A DNA stretch of 34,625 bases. It comes from Acidobacteriota bacterium. GTDB taxonomy: Bacteria > Acidobacteriota > Terriglobia > Versatilivoradales > Versatilivoraceae. The translations under genes were made by a program, and so were the position numbers. Location: positions 1-34,625 of the forward strand of contig VXMN01000146.1 in NCBI GenBank assembly GCA_009841055.1. The letters run 5' to 3'. Positions 25,973-33,724 of the stretch are shown here, one piece after another. The notes beneath the pieces were generated by a model. That model was not told the origin of the DNA, did not search any database, and saw only the letters and a list, made by a program, of their open reading frames with translations. Position 1 is the stretch's first letter. Each line of letters starts with the position of its first letter.

Positions 25973-27553
25973 ATGGCGCTCCGTACCCTCACATTGCCTG
26001 CCGCTGTGGTCGGTTTGTGCCTGGTTGCCTACTCCCAATCCTCCCGGGTCACCATCGAAGACGCCTGGAATGACCTGCTGGGCAATCCCGTCTCCAAGGG
26101 GACCGAGAGCCTCCTGGTTTCCCCGGAACCTCCGGAATCCAAGAACGCCGCTCGGGATTTTGCCGATCATTTTTTCTACAACACCCGTTCCGAATACGTT
26201 CACCAGCAGGCCACCTTCAGCGGCCTGCCCACCCTGACCGGCGTCGTCGACCGTGAACCGGGACCGGTGGCCGATCCCACGGCCATTCCGTTTCCCGGAG
26301 CCTTCCAGCCTCACTCCGGCCATTTCTACTCGTCAATGAACTGGGGAACCCGAGGTTGGCTCTCACCGCGAATCAACACCAACTTTTCCCTCCGCTATCG
26401 CCAGGACCTTTCGGCCCTTGACATCGGTTCTCCCGCTCGATCGGTGCTGAATACCTTTTCCCGGAATCGGTTGTTTGAGCTGACCACCGGTGTGGTTGAG
26501 TTGAACGGGCTGACCCGGCAGGGGACTCTTTCCGATTCGACCCTGCGCCTGGGTCGGCAGAACATTTTCGGGGCCGAGATGGCGACGGTGGACGGATTCT
26601 CGTTTGCCCTGGATCGGCCGAAGTACCGGGTAGGCCTTTTCGGAGGACGGCGCTTTACCTATTACTCCAACCCGGGGCAGCGGGCCATCGGCGGCGGAAG
26701 CCTCGGTTTCCGGCTGCCGGGAGGCGGCAGCTTCGAGTATCAGGGCCTGTTCTATGTCAAGGGGATCCACCGGCTGGTTTTTCGCCAGCCATTGGAGCCC
26801 TCCTGGATGGTGGGGGCTCACTACAAATCGGTAGGTTCCAGGCCGGTCGACTTCGGCGCTCAACTGAGTTACCTGCCTGCCGACGGGCTTACGGGAGCAC
26901 GGTTCGCCTTTGCCCAGAAGCTGTCGGAACACGACTTCATCTATGACCATACCTTTTGGGTCAGAGACGGAGATTCCTTCAATCGCCTGAGAAGACTGAA
27001 CTTCGGCGTCATTTCTCCCCACCGTCAGTTTTCTGTCGAGGTCCACCGTCAGATTTTCGAGGCGGCCACGGTGGGGGGAGCCGTGTGGGTGCGCCGCTTG
27101 AACCGGGAAAGCGATGCCGGTCCCTTCGACACCTCGTTCGAGGACTATCGAACCCACCTCAGGCTGTTCCCTCTGCGACGAACAACCGTGCTGGTGGAGC
27201 TTCACCGCCGCCGCACCGATCGCCCCAGCCCTCTTGGAGTCCAGGAATTCGACGACGTGCGCAACGCCGGTGAGACTCGCATACGGGACATCAGTCTTGA
27301 AGTCAGCCGCTCTTTCGGCGAGGATCGGCTGGGGCTCACCGTCGGGGGCTACCATCGAGAGATCGACTTGCAGAATCGATTCTTTTTCATAGACAAAGCC
27401 CGGGTGCTGGGGGCCATCGGCGGGGCCTGGTTTCGGCTGGATCAGCGCACCCGCCTTTACTTTCGTTACGGGCTGGATGAGGACTTCACCATCTTCAGAC
27501 CCAGCCTGCAACGATTCCAAACCTATCGCATGGGATTGGACTGGAGGCTCTGA
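25973..27553 (+). CDS. Probable outer-membrane beta-barrel (porin-like) next to multiheme cytochromes
   Basis: The 526-residue protein has a signal peptide (MALRTLTLPAAVVGLCLVAYSQ). A long series of alternating polar/hydrophobic strands rich in aromatic residues and Gly follows, for example TNFSLRYRQDLSALDIG, KYRVGLFGGRRFTYYSN, GSFEYQGLFYVKGIHR and RTRLYFRYGLDEDFTIF. It closes with RMGLDWRL. This is a beta-barrel signature, with no haem site and no enzyme motif. An LRLGRQNIFGAEMATVDGF segment recalls porin-type barrels. It lacks the N-terminal CxxC seen in classical MtrB. The 15-heme cytochrome gene follows 57 bases downstream. A sheath for that cytochrome is possible but unproven. Confidence 0.7.
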   Translation: MALRTLTLPAAVVGLCLVAYSQSSRVTIEDAWNDLLGNPVSKGTESLLVSPEPPESKNAARDFADHFFYNTRSEYVHQQATFSGLPTLTGVVDREPGPVADPTAIPFPGAFQPHSGHFYSSMNWGTRGWLSPRINTNFSLRYRQDLSALDIGSPARSVLNTFSRNRLFELTTGVVELNGLTRQGTLSDSTLRLGRQNIFGAEMATVDGFSFALDRPKYRVGLFGGRRFTYYSNPGQRAIGGGSLGFRLPGGGSFEYQGLFYVKGIHRLVFRQPLEPSWMVGAHYKSVGSRPVDFGAQLSYLPADGLTGARFAFAQKLSEHDFIYDHTFWVRDGDSFNRLRRLNFGVISPHRQFSVEVHRQIFEAATVGGAVWVRRLNRESDAGPFDTSFEDYRTHLRLFPLRRTTVLVELHRRRTDRPSPLGVQEFDDVRNAGETRIRDISLEVSRSFGEDRLGLTVGGYHREIDLQNRFFFIDKARVLGAIGGAWFRLDQRTRLYFRYGLDEDFTIFRPSLQRFQTYRMGLDWRL

Positions 27554-27610
27554 CTGTCCGGAGAAGACAGTGCGGCCGGAATCCCGTCCAGCAAAATAGG
27601 CCGGATACAC

Positions 27611-28933
27611 TTGGAAACGCTTGCATTCATCGCCAGGAGAAAGCGCCGGGCTCGGCTCATCGGTGGGGTGCTGCTGACCGCTGTTGCGGTGGCCTTGGCC
27701 GCCGAACAGCTCGGCGGCAAAGAGCCCGGAGCCCCTCCGGCCGACTACCGCTTGCATGATCACCACGTGGGTCAACTGGGCCTGGAATGCAGGGACTGCC
27801 ATGTGCCGAAGCAACCGGAATCGGTGGTGATGGTCCGTCCGGGCCACGCTCAATGCCTTTCCTGCCACCAGGAGGACTTTCAGGGCCAACCCGGCGTTGG
27901 CCTTTGCCAGGAGTGCCATGCCTCCTTGCAGCCCACGGGTCCGGACGACCTGCGTCCCTATCCCGAGTTCAGCAAGCCGCAGGCACTCCTGTTCCGGTTC
28001 TCCCATGCACAGCACCTGGACAAAGAGGAACGCCTGGACCCGGCTACCGGGTTTCGCGCCGACTGCACCTTTTGCCACAAGTTTGAGGGAGAGGGGGTTT
28101 TCGCCGGGTTTCCGGGTCACACGGAATGCGCCGCCTGCCATTCCAGGCCCAACATTCTGCCCAACCTCACGGCCGGTTCCACCAGCGCCGATTGCAGTCA
28201 GTGCCACGGCACGGCCGAGCGGGACAACCCGGGTTTCAGCAAGGAGCGGCGGCTGACGGGGTCTCAGCAGGCCTCAGGGTCGGCAGTGAACCTGAAGTTT
28301 GCCCATCTGCCCCATCTGCAACCGAATGAGGCCGAGCGCATCGCATGTGTCACCTGCCACTACGAAATTCCCCAGAGTCAGCGCGTGGCCGATCTCAGCC
28401 ATCCGGAAGTCCTGGACTGTGTGGCCTGCCACGACGGACAGCAGGAGTTGGTGTCCCATTTCAGGATGGAGGACTGCCGGGCCTGCCACCTCGAGCCTCG
28501 AGAGGGGGTCCTGCCCGCCAGCCACAGCCGCAGTGTGAAGCCCATGTCTCACAGCGCCGCTTTCCGCAGACACCACCAGGAGGAAGCCTCGGCGGGGAAT
28601 GCCAAGTGCTTCGTTTGCCACACTCATGTTTCCCCGGCCGTTCGCCGGGGAGGGGATTGCGCGTCTTGCCACCAGGTGATGCGACCCCTTTCCCACACGC
28701 CGCGCTGGCGGGATGCCATTCACGGAAAGCACGCGGCCCTGGATCGCCAGGCCTGTGCCGTCTGTCACACGGCCGACACCTGTTCGCGATGCCACAACCA
28801 GGTTCCCAGAAGCCACCTTCCGCTTGGACTGTTCAAGGCCGGGGCCCACGCCGACCTGGCTACCCTGCAGTTGCGCTCCTGCTTTACCTGCCACACCTTC
28901 GAGGAAAGCTGCGCGGCCTGCCACCTGCAGTAA
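27611..28933 (+). CDS. 15-heme exported c-type cytochrome
   Basis: I count 15 CxxCH sites in 440 residues: CRDCH, CLSCH, CQECH, CTFCH, CAACH, CSQCH, CVTCH, CVACH, CRACH, CFVCH, CASCH, CAVCH, CSRCH, CFTCH and CAACH, from residue 60 to the C-terminus. That is one haem per about 25 residues, as dense as the MtrA/PioA electron-wire class. Many additional His residues (HAQHLD, HLPHL, RRHHQEE) could give bis-His ligation. The N-terminus (RRKRRARLIGGVLLTAVAVALAA) is a signal or anchor. It should pass electrons along a haem chain in the periplasm or through a barrel. The start is a TTG at 27611 without a strong ribosome site. A Tat-exported protein gene follows 19 bases later. Confidence 0.9.
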   Translation: METLAFIARRKRRARLIGGVLLTAVAVALAAEQLGGKEPGAPPADYRLHDHHVGQLGLECRDCHVPKQPESVVMVRPGHAQCLSCHQEDFQGQPGVGLCQECHASLQPTGPDDLRPYPEFSKPQALLFRFSHAQHLDKEERLDPATGFRADCTFCHKFEGEGVFAGFPGHTECAACHSRPNILPNLTAGSTSADCSQCHGTAERDNPGFSKERRLTGSQQASGSAVNLKFAHLPHLQPNEAERIACVTCHYEIPQSQRVADLSHPEVLDCVACHDGQQELVSHFRMEDCRACHLEPREGVLPASHSRSVKPMSHSAAFRRHHQEEASAGNAKCFVCHTHVSPAVRRGGDCASCHQVMRPLSHTPRWRDAIHGKHAALDRQACAVCHTADTCSRCHNQVPRSHLPLGLFKAGAHADLATLQLRSCFTCHTFEESCAACHLQ

Positions 28934-28952
28934 GGAAATCCGGAAGGTTCCC

Positions 28953-30176
28953 ATGAAACGGAGAGAGTTCCTGGCTGCTTCCACCACCGCCCCGGCATTG
29001 CTGTTTGCCCGGACCGGCAAAGGCCGGGAAGCCACCGGGAATCGGGAGGGTTTCTTGAGGGAGCACGGCTTCTGGGACTACACCACCCCCGGGGCCGGAG
29101 GGATGGAGTCTTACCGGCAGGAAGACTACCTTTCCCTGCTCGACGACATGGCCGGGGCGGGCATGAACTCCCTGATGATCTACGTGAAGTGGCTGACCAC
29201 GGGTTACCGGTCCCGCCTCTCGTTTCAGGATCAGTCTCCCGACAACCCCGTCATCGCCTCCGACAACTCTCTATTGCGGCGGACCATCGAGGAGGCGGGC
29301 AAGCGGGGGATCAAGGTCTGGCTGGGCGGGGCCGTGACCTATTTCGACACCTCCAGGTTTCGAGCCGAACCCTACCGAACCTACACCCGGTTGAGCGGGT
29401 TCGATCTGCCGGTCGAGGTAGGGTTGTACGACACGGACACTCCCGGCATCACCGAGAGCATCGTGCAGATCTATGAGGAACTGGTGGAGCTGTTCCCGGG
29501 CGCCGGCGGCCTGGAAGTGGAGCTTGAAGGAGCAGGAGTCGAGAACCCCCACCGAATCCCGCTTTACGATCGATGGGCCAGGGAGAACGGGCGACCGCCC
29601 TTTGCGGAACTGGGCCACCCGTTCAATCCCCGGTCTTTCGATGTACCCGACTGGCGGGACTACACCACCGATTCCCGCCTGAAGGTGCTCCGGGCTGTGG
29701 AAAAGGCCGTGCGGGCCAAGGGTTTCGGGGGGGACCTGTCGACGATCTGCGAAACGGGCTCGAGTCCTTATGCTTTGGGTCAGGCCGTCAACCTGAAGCA
29801 GTTCCACCGGCGCTTTCCCCAGTGGATCGCCACCACCTACGAGTACGACAAGTGGAACCACCGCTACGGCATGATGGACCTCTGCATCGATCACCCCAAG
29901 CAGGAAGGGCTCCCGGTGTTTTATCTGCCCCGAGGCGTCATGACCTGGGGAAGCCGGTGGCCTCTGCCAATCCCTCTCGAGCGTAGTTGGCGGATGGACC
30001 TGGAAGACATTCGAAGATTCAAGCCCCACGGAGTGTGGTGGTTCGGAAGCGGGGGGCGCAACGAAGGCGCCCACGTGAGCCTCGCCCGCCTGCGCAAGTC
30101 CGGCTACACCAGCGGCGAAGATGCGCGACGAGCCTTGTTAAGGGTGGCTTCCGAGCTTCGGGAGCTTCAGGTCTGA
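28953..30176 (+). CDS. Tat-exported TIM-barrel protein, glycosidase-like, family unknown
   Basis: The 407-residue product starts MKRREFLAASTTAPALLFA, a short twin-arginine signal, and then looks like a (beta/alpha)8 enzyme: LDDMAGAGMNSLMIYVKW, AGKRGIKVWLGGAVTYFD and LFPGAGGLEVELEGAG match successive barrel strands. The acidic residues in VELEGAGVEN and CETGSSPYALG are candidate catalytic groups, as in glycosidase or sugar-processing barrels, but I recognise no named family. A GGAAGG sits 5 bases before the ATG. It lies 19 bases after the 15-heme gene and so may share its transcript; its substrate could be a surface glycan. The frame remains open upstream over the cytochrome gene; that part is rejected. 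Confidence 0.65.
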   Translation: MKRREFLAASTTAPALLFARTGKGREATGNREGFLREHGFWDYTTPGAGGMESYRQEDYLSLLDDMAGAGMNSLMIYVKWLTTGYRSRLSFQDQSPDNPVIASDNSLLRRTIEEAGKRGIKVWLGGAVTYFDTSRFRAEPYRTYTRLSGFDLPVEVGLYDTDTPGITESIVQIYEELVELFPGAGGLEVELEGAGVENPHRIPLYDRWARENGRPPFAELGHPFNPRSFDVPDWRDYTTDSRLKVLRAVEKAVRAKGFGGDLSTICETGSSPYALGQAVNLKQFHRRFPQWIATTYEYDKWNHRYGMMDLCIDHPKQEGLPVFYLPRGVMTWGSRWPLPIPLERSWRMDLEDIRRFKPHGVWWFGSGGRNEGAHVSLARLRKSGYTSGEDARRALLRVASELRELQV

Positions 30177-30249
30177 GCGCTTGGGTCAGGCCGGCCCCCG
30201 GAAATAATCAATTAGAAAATCCTATCTGCTGGCAGTGTCGTGGGTTTAG

Positions 30250-30500
30250 GGAGAGCTGCGAAGCTGCGGTTGGAGTGGGTAGGCCACGGAAACGCCTGCT
30301 ACAAGCCATCCTTATAGAGCTGCGAAGCAGCGGCTCAGGGTAGCCCCGGGTGTCAACCCGGGGTCGTCTGATCCCGCTCCAACCCAGCCGCGAATGCGGC
30401 GAATAGAAAGCACCCCTTCGGAAACGCACTGCTTCTCCAAAGAAACGCCGCCCCACGCCGCGGTGACCCGCTGACGCCGCGAAGGCGGCGAATTGCAAGA
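30250..30500. repeat. REP-like cluster of imperfect palindromic units
   Basis: Four similar short hairpin units occur: AGCTGCGAAGCTGCGGTTGG (30254), GAGCTGCGAAGCAGCGGCTC (30317), AGCCGCGAATGCGGCGAATA (30386) and CGCCGCGAAGGCGGCGAATT (about 30475). GGTTGGAGTGGG (30268-30279) and CCCGCTCCAACCC (30373-30385) form an inverted pair, so the first and third units are opposed, as in bacterial BIME-type arrays. A direct word CGGAAACGC-CTGCT recurs near 30287 and 30419. No transposase is present nearby. Confidence 0.6.
30344..30363. repeat. Perfect 8-bp hairpin inside the REP-like cluster
   Basis: CCCCGGGT-GTCA-ACCCGGGG folds perfectly. It lacks a T-run, so it is part of the repeat element rather than an intrinsic terminator, although it may stall transcription from the upstream operon. 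Confidence 0.6.
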
Positions 30501-30656
30501 TTGGCACCCTAACAAACTCCCTGTTTTTTATAACCACCAAACACACACCCTCTTCTCAAAACTTCGGTCTGCCGTTGGAAACCCGCTCCGCCTCTACGCC
30601 GCTTCTCTCAGGGCCATCCCACGCTGTCCAAATCACCGCCGTATCCCATGTGGGAT

Positions 30657-30732
30657 TGTAGGGGCGCCCTTTGAGGGCGCCCAATGCGAGGTCAGCGGGA
30701 ACATCAGGGCAACCACAAGGGTTGCCCCTACA
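30657..30732. mobile_element. 76-bp miniature inverted-repeat element
   Basis: The ends are exact inverted repeats (TGTAGGGGC at 30657-30665 and GCCCCTACA at 30724-30732). Inside are two hairpins, GGGCGCCC...GGGCGCCC and GGGCAACC-ACAA-GGGTTGCCC. This TGTAGGGGC...GCCCCTACA pattern with inner GGGCGNCC and GGGCAACC stems is a widely dispersed intergenic repeat type in environmental bacteria. It has no coding capacity, so any mobility would need a transposase in trans. Confidence 0.65.
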
Positions 30733-30770
30733 GGGTGAGGGTTAGAGCGGGATGGCCCCTACCGCTTCTC

Positions 30771-30800
30771 TTGGGCACGGCCGGACCAGTGTGCCATAAT
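30771..30800 (+). promoter_or_regulatory. Possible sigma-70 promoter of the octaheme cassette
   Basis: TTGGGC (30771-30776) and CATAAT (30795-30800) are 18 bases apart, 38 bases after the miniature element and about 95 bases before the cytochrome ATG. The match is moderate; no alternative in the leader is better. Confidence 0.4.
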
Positions 30801-30894
30801 CGCCATAGTGGAAGTTTGGCGAGTACCTGCCGCGACTCGCCCGGGCGTATGACCGGAGCGCCCGATTGCGGAAAGTCGCAGAAACCAAGGTCCC

Positions 30895-32733
30895 ATGGTA
30901 GTCATTCTTCTAGCGCTGACGCTGCTGTCCCTGCTGGGGCCGACAACGGTCCTGGGCCGGGATGCCCCGGTGCGGGAACAGGGTCGGCCGGTGCAGGTCC
31001 TGGACTACGGATACGTCTCATCCGAGGAATGCCGCAGCTGCCATCCGCAGAACCACGCCAGTTGGCATGCCTCCTACCATCGGACCATGACCCAGGTCGC
31101 GACCCCGGAAGCTCTGGCTATTCCCATCGACCAGGTGCAGTTGAAGCTGGAGGGCCAGACCTACCATTTAAAGAGGGAAGGGGATCGGATATGGGCGGAT
31201 ATGCCCCACCCGTCCATGGGGCGTATCAAGAGGCGCATCGTCCTGACCACGGGGTCGCACCATTTCCAGATGTACTGGTTTTCCAGCGGCTCGACGCGCA
31301 AGCTGGAGCTGTTTCCCTTTGTATACGCCATCCAGGAGGGCCGCTGGATTCCCGAGAAGTCCACCTTCCTCATGCCGCCGTCACCCAGTATTTCCACTCA
31401 GCCCGGGCGCTGGAACCAGGCTTGCCTGCAGTGCCACACCACTTTGGGACGACCCCGGGTCGCGACTCAGGACAACATGGACACCCAGGTGGCGGAGTTC
31501 GGCATTGCCTGCGAAGCCTGCCACGGTCCGGGGGGGCGGCATGTGCAGGTCATGAGCCGGCCGGGCAGCCTGGAAGCCTATCGCAGCGGCAAACTCGAGC
31601 TGAGTATCGTCAATCCCGCCAAGCTGCCCCACGACCGTTCCTCCCAGGTCTGCGGACAGTGCCACAGCGTCTTTACCTTCGGTGACCAGCAGGAACTGGT
31701 CCAGTGGTTGAACCACGGCTTTTCCTACCGGCCGGGACAGGATCTGAACGACAGCCGCTTCCTGATCCGCTTTCACCAGAGTCGGGGCGCTCCCCAGATG
31801 GAAGCCTATCTGAAAGCTCAGCCAAGGTTCCTGGAGTCGGTCTTCTGGTCGGACGGAATGGTTCGGACGGCCGGAAGAGAGTACAGCGGGCTTCTGGAGT
31901 CGGGGTGTTACCAGGTGGGTCAGATGTCCTGCCTGTCCTGCCACCGCCTGCACAAGGCGCCGGAGGATCCCCGGCCCCTGAAGTCCTGGGCCAACGACCA
32001 GTTGCAACCGCGGATGGATACCAATCTGGCTTGTCTGCAGTGCCACCCTGATTTCGAGTCCAGCCTGGAGGAGCACACCCATCACCGGCCGGGCTCTCCC
32101 GGAAGCGAATGCTACAACTGCCACATGTCTCACACCTCCTACGCCCTGCTGAAGTCCATTCGCAGCCATCAAATCAGCAGCCCCACGGTGGCTGCCAGCC
32201 TGGATACGGGCCGGCCCAACGCCTGCAACCAGTGCCACCTGGACAAGACCCTGGCCTGGACGGCCGAGAACCTTCAGAAGTGGTACGGGGTGCCCAAGCC
32301 CAAGCTGTCCAGGGAACAAGAGACCATCGCCGCCTCGGTGCTCTGGACCTTGAAGGGGGATGCCGGCCAGCGGGCGCTCATGGCCTGGAGCCTGGGGTGG
32401 GAACCGGCCAGGGCCGCCTCCGGTTCGGGCTGGATGGCGCCCTATCTGGCCCAGTTGCTGGAGGATCCTTACGACGCCGTGAGGTTCATCGCCTACCGCT
32501 CGCTCCGGCGACTGCCCGGTTTCAGCGACTTCCGGTACGACTACGTGGACTCTCCGCAGCAGCGGGCCCGGGCTCGTCTCGAGGCCCTGGAGATCTGGCG
32601 CCGAGCCGGCCGGCAAGATCGGACCGCAAACGGGTCTGCCGTCCTGTTCGATGGCCGCGGCAACCTCCGGCAACAGGCCTTCGATCGCCTGCTGAGCCAG
32701 CGTAACGACTATCCCCTGGGCCTGGCCGAGTAA
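30895..32733 (+). CDS. Exported octaheme c-type cytochrome with HEAT-like C-terminal region
   Basis: The 612-residue protein has a signal peptide (VVILLALTLLSLLGPTTVLG) and eight CxxCH sites: CRSCH (46-50), CLQCH, CEACH, CGQCH, CLSCH, CLQCH, CYNCH and CNQCH. The first site, EECRSCHPQNHASWHASYH, has the cytochrome c554-family context. A long beta-rich insert separates haems 1 and 2. After the last haem, residues about 460-550 look like HEAT-type helices (YDAVRFIAYRSLRRLPGF). It probably transfers electrons in the periplasm; a catalytic haem cannot be identified. The ATG at 30895 has AAGG 4 bases upstream. The TPR and CRTAC1 genes follow directly, so it heads a three-gene cassette. Confidence 0.88.
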   Translation: MVVILLALTLLSLLGPTTVLGRDAPVREQGRPVQVLDYGYVSSEECRSCHPQNHASWHASYHRTMTQVATPEALAIPIDQVQLKLEGQTYHLKREGDRIWADMPHPSMGRIKRRIVLTTGSHHFQMYWFSSGSTRKLELFPFVYAIQEGRWIPEKSTFLMPPSPSISTQPGRWNQACLQCHTTLGRPRVATQDNMDTQVAEFGIACEACHGPGGRHVQVMSRPGSLEAYRSGKLELSIVNPAKLPHDRSSQVCGQCHSVFTFGDQQELVQWLNHGFSYRPGQDLNDSRFLIRFHQSRGAPQMEAYLKAQPRFLESVFWSDGMVRTAGREYSGLLESGCYQVGQMSCLSCHRLHKAPEDPRPLKSWANDQLQPRMDTNLACLQCHPDFESSLEEHTHHRPGSPGSECYNCHMSHTSYALLKSIRSHQISSPTVAASLDTGRPNACNQCHLDKTLAWTAENLQKWYGVPKPKLSREQETIAASVLWTLKGDAGQRALMAWSLGWEPARAASGSGWMAPYLAQLLEDPYDAVRFIAYRSLRRLPGFSDFRYDYVDSPQQRARARLEALEIWRRAGRQDRTANGSAVLFDGRGNLRQQAFDRLLSQRNDYPLGLAE

Positions 32734-32806
32734 GAGTTACCGGCCTGCCCCCCAGCCATACAGCCCGCCGCGAACCCCGGTCGAAGGGCCGGAATTGCGA
32801 GGCTTC

Positions 32807-33724
32807 ATGATCAAACGGATCCTGGCTCCAAGGCATGTCGCGGTTCTGGTGGTGCTGTGGATCGCCCCGGCGGTTCTGGCCCAGTCGGAGGACTATCGCA
32901 AGGCGCTGGCCAGCTATGGGGACAAGCGTTACCTGGAGGCCCTGGTCTGGATTCAGCAAGCAGTGGCCACGGAGCATGACAAGGCGGCCTACTACCTGCT
33001 TCAAGGCGAGATCTACAGCGCCCTGCGTCAGTTCAGCGACGCCGAGGCCTCGTTGCGCCGGGCGGTTGAGTTGCAGCCGGATCTGGCCAGGGCTCACTTC
33101 CAACTGGCGGTTCTTTTCCTGCGGGACAACAAGTACCGCCAGGCAGCGACCGCTCTGGAGCAGGTTTCGGTCGTCGAGCCCGGCGATTTGAGAGCCCGTC
33201 TCCTGCTGGGCAATGTCTACTGCCTTCAACTCAATCTCGACAGCCTGGCCTTGCAGCAGTTTACGGCGGTAGCAGAGGCCGATCCCCGATACCCCGCCGT
33301 ACAATTCGGATTTGGGAGACTCCTTTTCAGGCAGGGCAGGGACGGTGAGGCCGTCGAGCGATTCCGATCGGAGTTGGAGTCTCAACCGGAACATGCGGAA
33401 GCCCGTTTTCACCTGGCCAAGGCCCTGCTGAGGATGGGCCGCACCGAGAAGGTTCTCGGCCATTTGCAGGCGCTGCTGGGCAAAGAGGTGGACCAGGCGG
33501 AACTTCACTTCTTCCTGGCCAAGACCTACCACCGCCTGGAACAACCGGCCAAGGCCATTGAAGCCTTGCTGGAGGGGATCGACCTCAAACCCGACTTCCC
33601 GGACGCGCACTACCTGCTGGCCCGGCTCTACCTGGAAACGGGGCGCCCCCGGCAGGCTCGGGATCAGATGGATCGATTCGAAGCGATGCGCGACCGGGAG
33701 GGTCGCGGCCGGCTGAGGCCATGA
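32807..33724 (+). CDS. Exported TPR protein, paralogue of the 16-kb TPR protein
   Basis: The 305-residue protein has a signal peptide (PRHVAVLVVLWIAPAVLAQS) followed by about eight TPR units (YRKALASYGDKRYLEALVWI, AAYYLLQGEIYSALRQFSDAE, AHYLLARLYLETGRPRQARD). It aligns collinearly with the TPR protein at 16072 but ends at REGRGRLRP, exactly where that one continues into EF-hands. The ATG at 32807 follows GAGG; the frame also opens with a TTG at 32795. Its stop overlaps the ATG of the CRTAC1 gene (ATGA), so the two are translationally coupled and likely act together. Confidence 0.85.
   Translation: MIKRILAPRHVAVLVVLWIAPAVLAQSEDYRKALASYGDKRYLEALVWIQQAVATEHDKAAYYLLQGEIYSALRQFSDAEASLRRAVELQPDLARAHFQLAVLFLRDNKYRQAATALEQVSVVEPGDLRARLLLGNVYCLQLNLDSLALQQFTAVAEADPRYPAVQFGFGRLLFRQGRDGEAVERFRSELESQPEHAEARFHLAKALLRMGRTEKVLGHLQALLGKEVDQAELHFFLAKTYHRLEQPAKAIEALLEGIDLKPDFPDAHYLLARLYLETGRPRQARDQMDRFEAMRDREGRGRLRP

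Larger units (their letters stand above)
30177..30894. other. 718-bp gene-free region dense in hairpins and repeat elements
   Basis: This is the largest gap in the window. It holds several REP-like hairpins (30250-30500), a perfect 8-bp stem (30344-30363), a 76-bp miniature element with inverted ends (30657-30732) and a possible promoter (30771-30800). Small open frames here overlap the repeats and have no protein pattern. Confidence 0.75.

Noticed and set aside
30250-30732. CRISPR array
   Set aside because: The repeats are unequal in length, differ in sequence, are partly inverted and lack regular unique spacers. No cas genes are present.
30684-31685. 333-residue plus-strand frame crossing into the octaheme gene
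   Set aside because: It starts inside the miniature repeat element and runs out of frame with eight CxxCH motifs that define the real gene.
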